In this document: in pieces, positions 9,170 through 19,609 of the stretch
Numbering within the stretch: position 1 is the stretch's first letter
How the letters are laid out: each line of letters opens with the position of its first letter
Assembly: GCA_035359995.1 (NCBI GenBank)
Contig: DAORZT010000009.1
Span: 1 to 62,725, forward strand
DNA from: JAKPCT01 sp029553165
GTDB lineage: Bacteria > Bacillota > UBA4882 > UBA8346
Reading direction: 5' to 3'
Length of the DNA stretch: 62,725 nt
Notes under the pieces: generated by a model
What the model was told of the DNA's origin: nothing
The model's database searches: none
What the model saw: only the letters and a program-made list of their open reading frames with translations
Made by a program: the position numbers and the translations under genes

Positions 9170-11249
9170 ATGCTGAAAAATCTGAAATTAGGCATTAAAT
9201 TGGGTTTGGGTTTCGGAACCATCGCTTGTTTGATAATGTGTATTGCTGTTTATTCAATTATAAATTTGACAACGATTAATGGTGATATTAAAAGTATTGC
9301 TGATAGCGGTATGCCGAAAACGATTTTGGCCTATGAGTTGATTGATAATTTGAATATTGTTGCCAGAATCCTGCGGAATATGGTTATTTTAAAAGACCCG
9401 GAAAAAATTGCTGCGGAAAATGCCCAGATTGATGAATGTAGTGGAAAGATCACTAAAGCTTTGGAAGAGTTAGAAAAAGACACTGATGAAGAAGGGAAAA
9501 AGAAGTTAGAAGTGTTGAGTAAAACACGGCAAGAGTACCGTACCATAATGCAAGACGTCCGTAAACTGGCGTTGAATGGTAAAAGGGAGGAAGCAACTGA
9601 GGTACTCTTGGGTAAGATGCAGGCGATTCAAGACGAATATTTTTCAGTACTTAATGATTTTATTCAATACCAGACTAATCGAATGACCGGTGATGCCCAA
9701 TCGGCTAACCAGGCTACATCAAATATTACAAACGTATTGATTATCCTATCGCTGATTATTGTTGTTTTAGCAGTTATGATTGCTTTGGTCGTCACTGTTA
9801 GTATTACAAGACCATTAAAGACTTGTATTGAAGTCGCCAATCAGGTTTCCCAAGGAGATATGACCGCTGAGATTAAGGTCAACAGTAAGGATGAAGTAGG
9901 ACAACTCTTGAGCGCAATGCAAGCAATGGTGGGTAATATCAAAGAATTAGTGAACGACACCAAGATGTTATCCGCAGCGGCAATTGCCGGTAAACTTAGT
10001 ACCAGGGCTGATGCCTCCAAACATCAAGGGGAGTATCGAAAGATTGTTGAAGGAATCAATGATACTTTAAATGCAGTAGTCGAACCGATTTGATGAGGCG
10101 GCTGCCGTGCTTCAGGAGATCGCCAATGGAAACCTGCGCACTTTTGTCCGGGGGAATTATCAGGGTGATCATGCTCAGATCAAGGATACTCTCAATTTGA
10201 CCATTGAAACCTTGCAGGGTTATATTGGTGATATTTCCAGTGTTTTAACCGAGATGTCCCGAGGTAACCTTGATGTAGCGATTACCGGCGATTACCGGGG
10301 TGATTTTATTACGATCAAGGATTCACTCAATCTAATCATCAATTCATTCAATGAGATTTTGGCAGAACTGAATATGGCGGCGGAACAGGTCGCAGCCGGT
10401 TCCCGCCAGGTATCAGATTCGAGCCAGGCGTTGTCACAAGGTTCTTCGGAGCAAGCCAGTACGGTTGAAGAGATTACTGCCTCGGTTACCGAGATCGCCG
10501 CTCAGACGAAACAAAATGCAGCTAATGCCGGACAAGCAAACGAGTTGGCAATAACAGCTAAAAATAAAGCCCTTGACGGTAATAATCAGATGCAGGATAT
10601 GTTGAAAGCAATGGCTGAAATCAATGAGTCATCAACCAATATCTCCAAAATTATTAAAGTAATCGAGGAGATTGCATTTCAAACTAATATTTTAGCTTTA
10701 AATGCAGCAGTTGAAGCAGCCCGGGCCGGACAACACGGAAAAGGATTTGCGGTAGTTGCTGAAGAAGTGCGTAATCTGGCAGCGCGTAGCGCCAATGCTG
10801 CCAAAGAGACTACTGAATTAATTGAAGGTTCGATCAATAAAGTGGAGATTGGGACCAAGATTGCTAATGTGACAGCGGTTGCTTTAAAAGAGATCGTTGA
10901 TGATGTAACCCGGACGGCGGAGTTGGTTGGTGAGATTGCGATTGCTTCCAATGAACAGGCAACCGGGATTTCCCAGATCAATCTGGGTATTTCGCAAGTT
11001 TCGCATGTTACCCAAGCGAATACTGCAACTGCCGAAGAGAGCGCAGCTGCCAGCGAAGAGTTATCAAGTCAAGCACAGTTATTAAAAGCGTTGGTAGGAA
11101 AGTTTAGGCTCAAGTCCGGATTCCGAACGTTACACAATATTTCCGGTAACATGCTAAGTGCTGATGAAGCAGCGGTAACAACAGTCACGGCCAAGAAGAA
11201 TAAAAAGGCGTTGATTGCTTTGGATGATCCGGATTTTGATAAGTATTGA
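9170..11249 (+). pseudogene. Methyl-accepting chemotaxis protein, frameshifted
   Basis: One receptor split into two reading frames. Frame 1 (9170-10093) encodes a first membrane helix (about 10-30), a four-helix-bundle sensor, a second helix (about 188-210) and HAMP repeats, and stops after ...VVEPI. Frame 2 continues from about 10092 (DEAAAVLQEIANGN) with further HAMP-like repeats and the signalling domain, ending at 11249 with IALDDPDFDKY. The homologue at 17325 reads through this point without a break. Removing one T from the TTT at 10089-10091 restores a product of about 692 residues. The ATG has a CGGAGGG ribosome site. If the extra base is real the gene is broken; if it is a sequencing error, it is a normal receptor. 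As it stands, two open frames are seen: 9170-10093 and 10107-11249. Confidence 0.85.
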
Positions 11250-11267
11250 TATTTACTAATCTGCTTT

Positions 11268-11298
11268 AAAAAAGGGACTTTTCTAAGTCCTTTTTTTT
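11268..11298 (+). terminator. Intrinsic terminator after the frameshifted receptor
   Basis: Stem GGACTT / AAGTCC with a TTCT loop, extended by A-T pairs, followed by T8. Confidence 0.75.
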
Positions 11299-11345
11299 CT
11301 TAACAAAATAGTAATTTTTTTATTTAACTTCATAACAATATTTAC

Positions 11346-11373
11346 TAAAGCGTAAATGGTAACGGTACGATAA
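11346..11373 (+). promoter_or_regulatory. Candidate sigma-28/sigma-D type promoter before the second receptor
   Basis: TAAA, 16-bp spacer, TACGATAA, about 55 bp before the proposed TTG start. The motility sigma factor consensus is TAAA-N15/16-GCCGATAA; six of eight positions of the downstream box match. A chance match cannot be excluded. Confidence 0.33.
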
Positions 11374-11427
11374 GTTATTATAGAACTGATGTTCTTTGGA
11401 ATAAATAGCAAAGGAGTGCTTATCAGC

Positions 11428-14308
11428 TTGAAACACCAAATTTTTAACAGTATCAACACCAAAACGATCTTATTTATTAGTATGGCATTAATATTAACAG
11501 TGCTAATTACCGTTGGTTTTACAATGCAAAAAATGACCCAATATGCTGAGACAGTCGCTCAAGAAGATGCAATTCGTGGAATGAACGGTTTTAATGCCAA
11601 ATTAGAGGATCTCAAGGCAGAAGCTTTGGTTGTCGCCGGTTTGCTGGCTGAGAACAATGATCTGGCTCGGGCTGTTGAAACAAAAGACATTTCCCGGTTA
11701 AGGAAAGTACTGCACTCAATCTTTCAGGATATTAAGTTAGAGTTTCTAACCGTAACCGATAGCAATGGAATTGTCCTATTTCGAACCCCTGAATCTGATA
11801 ACAGCAGCGCTAATGTTATGAATCAGTATAATATCCAGATGGCGCTGAAAAATCAACCGGTTGCAGTGATTGAAAAAAACACCGCTGGTGAACTGTCAGT
11901 TATAGCCGGAGTACCGGTTAAAACTGAACAAGGAACGGTTGTCGGAGTTATTTCGACTGGATTTCAATTGGATAATCCGGTCTTGCTTGATGACATTAAG
12001 AAGGTCTTCCAAACCGATTTATCCCTCTTTCAAGGGGATGTCCGGTATAATACAACGGTAATTCAAGATGGGAAACGGGTGATTGGAAACCAACTTGATC
12101 CGCAAATTGCTTCCAAGGTTTTAAACTATAAGGAGCGTTTTACTGGTAACTCTAAAGTTTTAGGTGTGCCCTTTATCACTTCAGCCCCTGCTTGGAGCAA
12201 AAGGTGACCCAATTGGTGTTGTCTCGGCCGGTAAATCAGTGAATGAAGCATATCGGCTTAAAAATCAAATGATTTTAATTGTAATGATCATAACAGTCGT
12301 CCTTTTGGCAGCAGCAATCTTGATAATCTCCTTTTATCTGAAGAAGAGTATCATCAGTCCGATTAATGTTTTGGTAGGTTGCGCCAACCGCTTAGCGCTG
12401 GGAGAAACCAATATTGAGATCGCCAGTAAATCAAATGATGAGATTGGCACTCTCCTTAATTCATTTCAAACGATGGCAAATAATATTAACGAGATGGCCC
12501 TGGTTGCCGAACGGATTGCTGATGGTGATCTGACAGCCAAAGTTAATATCAAATCTCCCCAAGACACTTTAGGAATGAGCATGACCAAAGTTAAAGGTAC
12601 TTTGGAAGAGATGACCACCGAATTTAGCGGATTAACCGATGCGATTATCAAGGGTAAACTGGATACCCGTGGTGACGGCGATCAGTTTAAGGGAGTATAT
12701 CAAAACCTGGTTGTTGGTCTTAATGAAGCATTAAATTCCATTGTAAAGAATCTGGAAGCAATCACCACACCGCTGATGTTTGTTGATACTGACTATAACA
12801 TTCAGTATATTAATCAATTTGCGGCCTCGATGCTTGGGGAGTCAAAGGAATATTTATCAGGGAAAAAATGTTATGATGTTTGGAATACCAATCGTTGCCG
12901 AACAATTGACTGCACTTGTGCCAAAGCAATGAAGGAAGACGGAGTCGTTGAAGTTGAAGTCAGCGCTAATATTGGAGGTAATAGTTTAGACCTTCTTAGT
13001 ATGGGTGCACCATTAAAAGATAAAAGCGGCAAAATTATTGGTGCCTTTGAGTTTATTACTGATCAGACTACAATTAAAAATGCTATTCGCAAAGCGCAGA
13101 AGATTGCCGATTACCAGGCAAACGAAGTTGCCAAACTGGTTGCCAATTTGAGTAAACTTGCTAATGGTGAGATGGATATTTACCTGACGGTAGCTGATGG
13201 TGACAGTGATGTAGTCGAAGCCAAACGGAGCTTCACCCAGATCGCGGAAGCCCTTAACAAAACAGCCGAGACGATTCGTAACTATATCACCGAGATTTCG
13301 CAAGTTTTAAACCAGATGGCTCAAGGGAATCTAGATTTACAGATTGAACGGGAGTATTTAGGTGATTTTAATGAGATCAAATCTTCGTTAAATTTAATCG
13401 TAGGATCGCTCAATGAAATGATTGGAGATATTAATAATACTGCGGAGCAAGTAGCAGCTGGCGCCCGTCAGGTTTCCGACTCCAGCCAGGCATTATCGCA
13501 AGGATCTTCAGAGCAAGCAAGTACGGTCGAGGAGATTAATGCTTCGGTTACCGAGATCGCCTCTCAGACGAAACAGAATGCTGCTAATGCCAGCCAAGCC
13601 AATGAGTTGGCTGATACTGCCAAGCAAAAAGCCTTGGTCGGCAACGAACAGATGCAAGAGATGTTAAAAGCAATGACTGAGATCAATGAGACGTCAGCCA
13701 ATATCTCGAAGATTATTAAGGTGATTGATGAAATCGCTTTCCAGACCAATATTTTAGCCCTGAATGCGGCAGTTGAAGCGGCTCGGGCCGGACAACACGG
13801 TAAAGGATTTGCCGTGGTGGCAGAGGAAGTCCGTAATTTAGCTGCTCGCAGTGCGAATGCTGCTAAAGAGACTACGGCATTAATTGAAGGTTCGATTAAG
13901 AAAGTTGAAGCCGGGACCAAGATTGCGAACGAGACCGCTGAAGCACTTAGGCAGATTGTTGATGGTGTGGCACGGACGTCGGAGTTAGTCGGAGAAATTG
14001 CAATTGCTTCCAATGAACAAGCGACAGCTATTACCCAGATCAACCAGGGCATCTATCAGGTATCGCAGGTTACTCAGGCGAATACCACAACTGCCGAGGA
14101 GGGTGCTGCAGCGAGTGAAGAGCTTGCCAACCAGGCGGGGATACTCAAATCGTTAGTTGGTAAATTTAGGATAAAGTCCGGGCACGAGTCCTTCAAAAAA
14201 TTTGCTTTAAGTAATGTCGTGGAAGCAGCAGCGACTGCTGCTACCTTACCTAAAAAGGGCAGAAAAGCGAAGATTGCTTTGGATGATCAAGATTTTGATA
14301 AGTACTAA
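11428..14308 (+). pseudogene. Methyl-accepting chemotaxis protein with dCache-like sensor and PAS domain, frameshifted
   Basis: A large receptor in two frames. Frame 1 (TTG at 11428, AAGGAG 11 bp upstream; the frame is open from 11389) encodes a membrane helix and an extracytoplasmic Cache-type sensor, and stops at 12207. Frame 2 takes over at about 12190 (LLGAKGDPIGVVSAGKS, the end of the Cache domain). It adds the second membrane helix, HAMP repeats, a cytoplasmic PAS domain, and the signalling domain, ending IALDDQDFDKY. The PAS domain carries a cysteine cluster C-x(4)-C-x-C (in RCRTIDCTCAK), common in receptor PAS domains of anaerobes. Deleting one C from the CCCC run near 12186-12189 gives a single frame of about 959 codons. 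Open frames seen separately are 11389-12207 and 12164-14308. Confidence 0.83.
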
Positions 14309-14323
14309 TTGAGATGTTAAATG

Positions 14324-14352
14324 GGAGATCTTCGCAAGAGATCTCTTATTTG
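14324..14352 (+). terminator. Hairpin after the PAS receptor, probable weak terminator
   Basis: A 7-bp stem GAGATCT / AGATCTC with a TCGCAAG loop is followed by the short T-rich tail TTATTTGTG. The tail is weak, so termination may be partial. Confidence 0.45.
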
Positions 14353-14406
14353 TGAATAGTTGTTGTGTAAACTTAAAACAGGAAAGTGCCATCAGTGAGA
14401 TTTTCA

Positions 14407-14434
14407 TTAATAAAATTGCGCATACTGCCGATTG
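14407..14434 (+). promoter_or_regulatory. Candidate sigma-28/sigma-D type promoter before cheA
   Basis: TTAA, 16-bp spacer, GCCGATTG, about 60 bp upstream of the cheA start. The GCCGAT core is exact; the upstream box matches 3 of 4. The spacing equals that of the candidate before the second receptor. Confidence 0.38.
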
Positions 14435-14495
14435 TTGAAGAGGTATTAACTATTTTTAGAGGTTTTTAAGCTATTTAAATAAGGAGTGAATCATT

Positions 14496-16562
14496 TTGGC
14501 ACAACTAGAGCCGATGTTGGAATTATTTGTCTTTGAAACAAACCAGTTGATCGGGGAGTTAGAAGAGAAACTGTTAGTCAGTGAGCAAGAAGGATTTACC
14601 AATTCCATCAACGAGATCTTCCGGATCATGCATACAATTAAGGGTTCGGCGGCGATGATGCTCTTTAACAACATAGCTGATGTAGCCCATTCGGTTGAAG
14701 ATGTGTTTTTTTATTTCCGTGAAGAGCATCCGGAGCTAACAGCGGACGAAAATTCCAAACTGATTGATTTGGTATTGGAAGCAGTTGATTTTATCAAAAT
14801 GGAGATCGCCAAGATCGAAGAAGGGCAGGAATCTAATGGTAATGCCGGTACTCTTAATCAGTCATTAAGCCGTTTTTTAGAAGAGCTTCAAGTAAAACAT
14901 CCTCCTCAAAATCAAACTAAAGCTCCAAAAAAGAAAGAATCCCAAAAGATGTCACACAATCTAACTGCTCAAGTGTCTACGAAAGAGGAGCCGGTTTCAG
15001 CTTCGTTTCAAGCACAGGTATTGTTTAGTACAGACTGTGATTGCATCGATCTTCGCGCTTTTGCAGTTTTAAATAATTTTAAAAACAGAGCGACGATTAT
15101 CAGTTATTCACCTCAGGAACTGATTGATAATGATGATTCAATTGCTATCCTTAAAGAATCCGGATTAAATATTATCTTTGATTCGGCCTTAACAATCGAA
15201 CAGTTGGAAGAAACCCTATTAAATAATGCTTTTGTTAAAGAAGTCCGAATCGGACCAATCGCTGCCTCGGAAGTTGCTGTTCAAAGTGTTACTAAAGAGA
15301 TTATCCTTGATGATTCGGAAGTAAAACTCAATGAGAGTGAAGCTAAACAACAATCAAGCAGCAATTCGACGGAGAATGCCTTGACGGCTAAGCAAAGCAT
15401 GATCAGTGTCAGTGTTAATAAATTAGACGTATTAATGGACTTGGTTGGAGAATTGGTAATTGCTGAGGCGATGGTGACCCGTAACCCGGAGTTAGATGGA
15501 TTGGTTTTGGACAATTTTCATAAGGCCGCTCAACAACTGCGGAAGATCACCAATGAACTTCAGGATGTAGTCATGTCGATCAGGATGGTGCCGCTAACAC
15601 AGACTTTTCAAAAGATGAACCGGATTGTCCGTGATATGAGCCGGAAATTAAACAAAAAAGTGAAGTTGGAGATTGTAGGTGAAGAGACCGAGGTTGATAA
15701 GAATATCATTGAACACATCTCCGATCCGTTAATGCATCTAATCAGGAATTCAATGGATCATGGCTTGGAGAGTAATGAGGAACGCAAGCAAAAAGGAAAA
15801 CCGGAATATGGTCAGATTACACTTGAGGCTAAAAATGCCGGTGGCGATGTACTGATCTTGGTTAAAGATGACGGACGGGGATTGGACCGGGAAAAAATCT
15901 TGAAGAAGGCGCGGGCCAATGGTCTTGTGGCCAAAGACAAAGATGCCAGTGAGATTAGTGACCGTGAAGTTTATAGCTATATTTTATTGCCTGGTTTTTC
16001 AACCAAAGAGGAAGTTTCGGAGTTCTCGGGACGTGGTGTTGGCATGGATGTAGTTGCCAAGAGTATTGAAAAGATTGGAGGGACTGTAATCATTGACAGT
16101 ACTCCGGAGGTTGGGACGGTCATAACCCTGAAAATTCCGCTAACATTAGCAATTATCGATGGAATGACTGTCAGAGTAGGAAATTCGCAGTACACTGTTC
16201 CGACAACTTCGATCAGAGAGTCATTTAGGATGAGACCCGAAGATTTGATCGCTGATCCTGATGGAAATGAAATGATCTTAATTCGCGGGAAGTGTTATCC
16301 GATTGTTAGATTACATGAACGTTTTCAAGTTAAAACGGATATTGATCAGGTTGACCAAGGGATCGTAATGATGGTTGAGAGTAACGACAAAGGGGTATGT
16401 TTGTTTGCCGATGAACTCCTTGGAGAACAGCAAGTGGTGGTCAAAGCACTTCCTAATTATATTAAAAAGATTAAAGGAATTGCAGGATGTACTTTACTGG
16501 GAAACGGCAGTATCAGCTTGATCCTTGATGTAGCCAATTTATGTAATGAGCTGGCATCTTAA
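14496..16562 (+). CDS. cheA: Chemotaxis histidine kinase CheA
   Basis: A 688-residue CheA with all domains in order. P1 phosphotransfer has H46 in MHTIKGSAAMM. A P2-like CheY/CheB-binding domain lies at about 165-255. P3 dimerisation is near 300-360. The P4 kinase has the N box LIRNSMDHGLE (about 412-422), G1 box VKDDGRGLD and G2 box GRGVGMDVV. The P5 CheW-like domain forms the C-terminus. It phosphorylates response regulators in answer to receptor signals at the polar array. TTG is the start, with AAGGAGTGA upstream. It heads the run cheA-cheW-mcp-cheR-cheB-cheD and appears intact, unlike several neighbours. No cheY is present in the window, so the motor output must be elsewhere or absent. 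Confidence 0.97.
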   Translation: MAQLEPMLELFVFETNQLIGELEEKLLVSEQEGFTNSINEIFRIMHTIKGSAAMMLFNNIADVAHSVEDVFFYFREEHPELTADENSKLIDLVLEAVDFIKMEIAKIEEGQESNGNAGTLNQSLSRFLEELQVKHPPQNQTKAPKKKESQKMSHNLTAQVSTKEEPVSASFQAQVLFSTDCDCIDLRAFAVLNNFKNRATIISYSPQELIDNDDSIAILKESGLNIIFDSALTIEQLEETLLNNAFVKEVRIGPIAASEVAVQSVTKEIILDDSEVKLNESEAKQQSSSNSTENALTAKQSMISVSVNKLDVLMDLVGELVIAEAMVTRNPELDGLVLDNFHKAAQQLRKITNELQDVVMSIRMVPLTQTFQKMNRIVRDMSRKLNKKVKLEIVGEETEVDKNIIEHISDPLMHLIRNSMDHGLESNEERKQKGKPEYGQITLEAKNAGGDVLILVKDDGRGLDREKILKKARANGLVAKDKDASEISDREVYSYILLPGFSTKEEVSEFSGRGVGMDVVAKSIEKIGGTVIIDSTPEVGTVITLKIPLTLAIIDGMTVRVGNSQYTVPTTSIRESFRMRPEDLIADPDGNEMILIRGKCYPIVRLHERFQVKTDIDQVDQGIVMMVESNDKGVCLFADELLGEQQVVVKALPNYIKKIKGIAGCTLLGNGSISLILDVANLCNELAS

Positions 16563-16608
16563 ATTAAATAGATAAATTCAAAACTTAATATTTGAAAGGG
16601 GAATAAGA

Positions 16609-17100
16609 ATGTCAGAAGCAATAGACCGGATTACTGATTTGGAAGAGGATACGCAGAAAGGGAAATTTTTAACCTTTGTTGTCGGGCAAGAGGTTTATGG
16701 AATTGAGATCAAATTTGTCACTGAAATTATTGGAATTCAATCGATCACTGAAGTTCCGGAACTACCTAATTATATTCGGGGAATTATCAATTTGCGGGGC
16801 AAGATCATTCCGGTTATGGATGTGAGGTTACGCTTTAAAAAAGAGTTTTTAGAGTATAATGACCGGACTTGTATCATCGTGATTGATATTGATGGAGTCA
16901 GTATTGGTTTAATTGTTGACAGTGTAGCTGAGGTACTGGTCATACCTGATGAAGATATTGTTCCTCCGCCTCATGTTAATAAAGTACAAAACCGCTATAT
17001 TAAAGCAATAGGTAAGGTTGGCGCTGATATTAAGCTGTTACTTGACTGTCAACAGTTATTGAGTGAGGAAGAGCTTGAAGTTTTAAATGATCTAGGTTAA
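16609..17100 (+). CDS. cheW: Chemotaxis adaptor CheW
   Basis: A 163-residue CheW that bridges receptors and the P5 domain of CheA. Family hallmarks include FLTFVVGQEVYGIEI near the N-terminus, IRGIINLRGKIIPVMDVR (about 58-75), and the later IGLIVDSVAEVL. The length is normal. The ATG follows a GAAAGGGGAAT ribosome site 47 bp after cheA, so the two are co-transcribed. A 224-bp gap with no clear terminator leads to the next receptor. Confidence 0.97.
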   Translation: MSEAIDRITDLEEDTQKGKFLTFVVGQEVYGIEIKFVTEIIGIQSITEVPELPNYIRGIINLRGKIIPVMDVRLRFKKEFLEYNDRTCIIVIDIDGVSIGLIVDSVAEVLVIPDEDIVPPPHVNKVQNRYIKAIGKVGADIKLLLDCQQLLSEEELEVLNDLG

Positions 17101-17324
17101 AACGTACCGAATACGAATAACAGGGGAGACTGTCTCTTGGAGATGGTTTCCTTGTATTACTTTTGTTGCCTTTTAACAATAAAACATCTTTGATGAGTGG
17201 TTTTTTGAATTTGCAAATATTTGAGTTAACACTACAAAAACACTATTACTAAATTAACAACAAATGACGATTATAAAAAGAAGAATATTGTAACTATCAG
17301 CACTTTACTGAGGAGAGAGACAAG

Positions 17325-19544
17325 ATGAATAACAGCAAAATTTGGATATTTTTAAATAAGATATCGTTTCAGACCAAACTCTGGTCCATCATCGGTGTTT
17401 TGTTAGCAGCATTATTTCTGGTTACCTATCTGGCAGTAGCTAATATTAAATATATCACTGGTTTAATGCTGGAGATTCAGGCGGACAGTTTTAACAGTGC
17501 AACTTTGGTTTTGAATGCCGATCGCGATCTGTACCAGATGTTAAGTAGTTATCAGATTAACGGCGATGTCAACTCAAATGACTATACTACCAATCTGGGG
17601 CAGGTCCGGGAACGGATGGCGGAATCCTTTAAAATTATTGACGGAAATCATGAAAAATTAATGGATGAGAAAATAATCAGTTTGAAGCAAGAAGCCCTAG
17701 AGCATTTTGAGCAGTTTAATACTGAATTGGAGAACTGGTTAACTCTAAATGCGAGGGAGAAAAAGTATACGCTTAATTCACAGCAGCAATTTGAGAAGAC
17801 CAGAGCCCAGATTGATAAAATTGGTGATTTAATTAAAAGCAGTACTGATGAAGAGATCAAATTGCTTTTGGAAAGAAGAGAGAGTTTAATCAGACGGTTA
17901 ATCATTGTTGACGTGGTAATCTTATTAACAGTTATTTTCATGGCGTTGATCTTGCTGAAAGTCATTAACACTTCGCTTCGGACATTAACTAATGCTGCTG
18001 AAGAGCTTGCTAAGGGAAATGTGGAGTTTAATGTTGAGCAATGGTCAAATGATGTGATCGGGAGGTTATCAAATTCATTTAATCTGATGATCGCCAATAC
18101 CAGGGAGCAGGCATTGATTGCGGAAAAAATTGCTGCCGGAGATTTGACCGTTGCTGTCAAGGTTAGATCAGAGAACGATGTCTTATCAAAAAGTATGCTC
18201 AAGATGGTCGAATCACTGCAGAACTTAGTTACGGAAACTGAAGGTTTAACCAACGCAGCGATTAAAGGTCAGTTGGATGTCCGTGGTGACGCCGGTAAAT
18301 TGCAGGGTGGTTACCGCAATATTATTGAAGGGGTTAACCAAACCTTAGATGCCATAATCAAACCGGTCAAGGAAGCTATAGTTGTTTTAGAGGAGCTTGC
18401 CAACGGCAATCTAAATGTTTATGTTACCGGTAATTATCATGGTGATCATGCTAAAATCAAAGACACTTTAAATGTAACGATCGAGACTCTTCAAGGATAT
18501 ATCGGAGATATTTCGTATGTATTAAGTGAGATGTCAAAGGGTAATCTGAATGTCGAAATAACTGCCGACTATCGTGGGAATTTTGTCGAAATCAAAAACT
18601 CAATTAATCAGGTGATCGAAGCGTTAAATGGTCTGATCGGACAATTTAAAAACGCTGCCGAAGAGGTTGCGTCAGGCGCCCGGCAGGTATCCGATTCAAG
18701 TCAGGCGCTGTCGCAGGGGGCTTCTGAACAGGCAAGCACCGTTGAGGAGATGTCTGCTTCAATCGAAGAGATTGCGGCGCAGACCAGACAGAATGCCGGA
18801 AATGCCGGTCAAGCTAATGAATTAGCACTGTCCTCTAAAGAAAAAGCACTCCAAGGCAATGAACAGATGCAAGAGATGTTACGGGCAATGGACGAGATTA
18901 ATGAATCTTCAGTGAATATTTCGAAAATAATTAAAGTCATCGATGAAATTGCGTTTCAAACCAATATTTTGGCATTAAATGCGGCAGTTGAAGCCGCCAG
19001 GGCCGGTCAGTACGGCAAAGGATTTGCCGTAGTGGCTGAAGAGGTGCGTAATCTGGCTGCCAGAAGTGCTAATGCTGCCAAAGAGACTACTGATTTAATT
19101 GAAGGTTCAGTCAGGAAAGTTGAGGTTGGTACCAAGATCGCTAATGCAACAGCAGAAGCATTAAGTCAGATTATGACCGGAGTCAGTCGTACCAGCGAAT
19201 TGATTAGTCAGATTGCGATTGCTTCCAATGAACAGGCAACCGGAATTGCTCAAATCAATCAGGGAATCACACAACTGTCAAATGTAACCCAATCAAATAC
19301 GGCCATCGCCGAGCAAAGTGCCGCGGCAAGTGAAGAATTATCGAGTCAGGCCCAGTTGTTGCAATCAATAGTGGAGAAGTTTCGGATTAAGATGGATCAA
19401 GAGTTATTATTTAAAGATGATTCCTCACCACGGCTAATTACTCGCGCGGCAATAGCTGAAACCGCAACCGGAAAAGCACCGCGGGGAAGTGGCAACAAAA
19501 AAGCCAAGATTAATCTTGATGATACGGAATTTGCAAAGTACTGA
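17325..19544 (+). CDS. Methyl-accepting chemotaxis protein, intact
   Basis: A 739-residue receptor, the only complete one in the window. The first membrane helix is at about 18-40, then an extracytoplasmic four-helix sensor, and the second helix at about 188-212. A chain of HAMP-type repeats follows (about 213-445), recognised by the recurring AGDLTVAVKVRSEND, NGNLNVYVTGNYHGDH and KGNLNVEITADYRGNF segments. The signalling hairpin with AFQTNILALNAAVEAARAGQ comes next. The C-terminus is a flexible, Lys-rich linker ending INLDDTEFAKY. The ATG has GAGGAGAGAG upstream. It serves as the intact reference that exposes the frameshifts in the two upstream receptors. The ligand is unknown. Confidence 0.96.
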   Translation: MNNSKIWIFLNKISFQTKLWSIIGVLLAALFLVTYLAVANIKYITGLMLEIQADSFNSATLVLNADRDLYQMLSSYQINGDVNSNDYTTNLGQVRERMAESFKIIDGNHEKLMDEKIISLKQEALEHFEQFNTELENWLTLNAREKKYTLNSQQQFEKTRAQIDKIGDLIKSSTDEEIKLLLERRESLIRRLIIVDVVILLTVIFMALILLKVINTSLRTLTNAAEELAKGNVEFNVEQWSNDVIGRLSNSFNLMIANTREQALIAEKIAAGDLTVAVKVRSENDVLSKSMLKMVESLQNLVTETEGLTNAAIKGQLDVRGDAGKLQGGYRNIIEGVNQTLDAIIKPVKEAIVVLEELANGNLNVYVTGNYHGDHAKIKDTLNVTIETLQGYIGDISYVLSEMSKGNLNVEITADYRGNFVEIKNSINQVIEALNGLIGQFKNAAEEVASGARQVSDSSQALSQGASEQASTVEEMSASIEEIAAQTRQNAGNAGQANELALSSKEKALQGNEQMQEMLRAMDEINESSVNISKIIKVIDEIAFQTNILALNAAVEAARAGQYGKGFAVVAEEVRNLAARSANAAKETTDLIEGSVRKVEVGTKIANATAEALSQIMTGVSRTSELISQIAIASNEQATGIAQINQGITQLSNVTQSNTAIAEQSAAASEELSSQAQLLQSIVEKFRIKMDQELLFKDDSSPRLITRAAIAETATGKAPRGSGNKKAKINLDDTEFAKY

Positions 19545-19609
19545 CACGATGTAAATTTTTAGAATTAGAATCAGGACTAAAAACAGACGAGTTGAGTTAG
19601 GAGCCACCA

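Noticed and set aside
17110..17160. Terminator between cheW and the intact receptor.
   Set aside because: The possible stem (GGAGAC / GTTTCC) is short, contains a G-T pair and has a weak tail.
10679..18253. Long minus-strand open frames of 100 to 200 codons opposite the receptor genes (10679-10981, 13564-14052, 17648-18253).
   Set aside because: They lie antisense to conserved receptor domains, recur in the same place in each paralogue, are rich in Ser/Ala from reverse codons, and have no ribosome sites.
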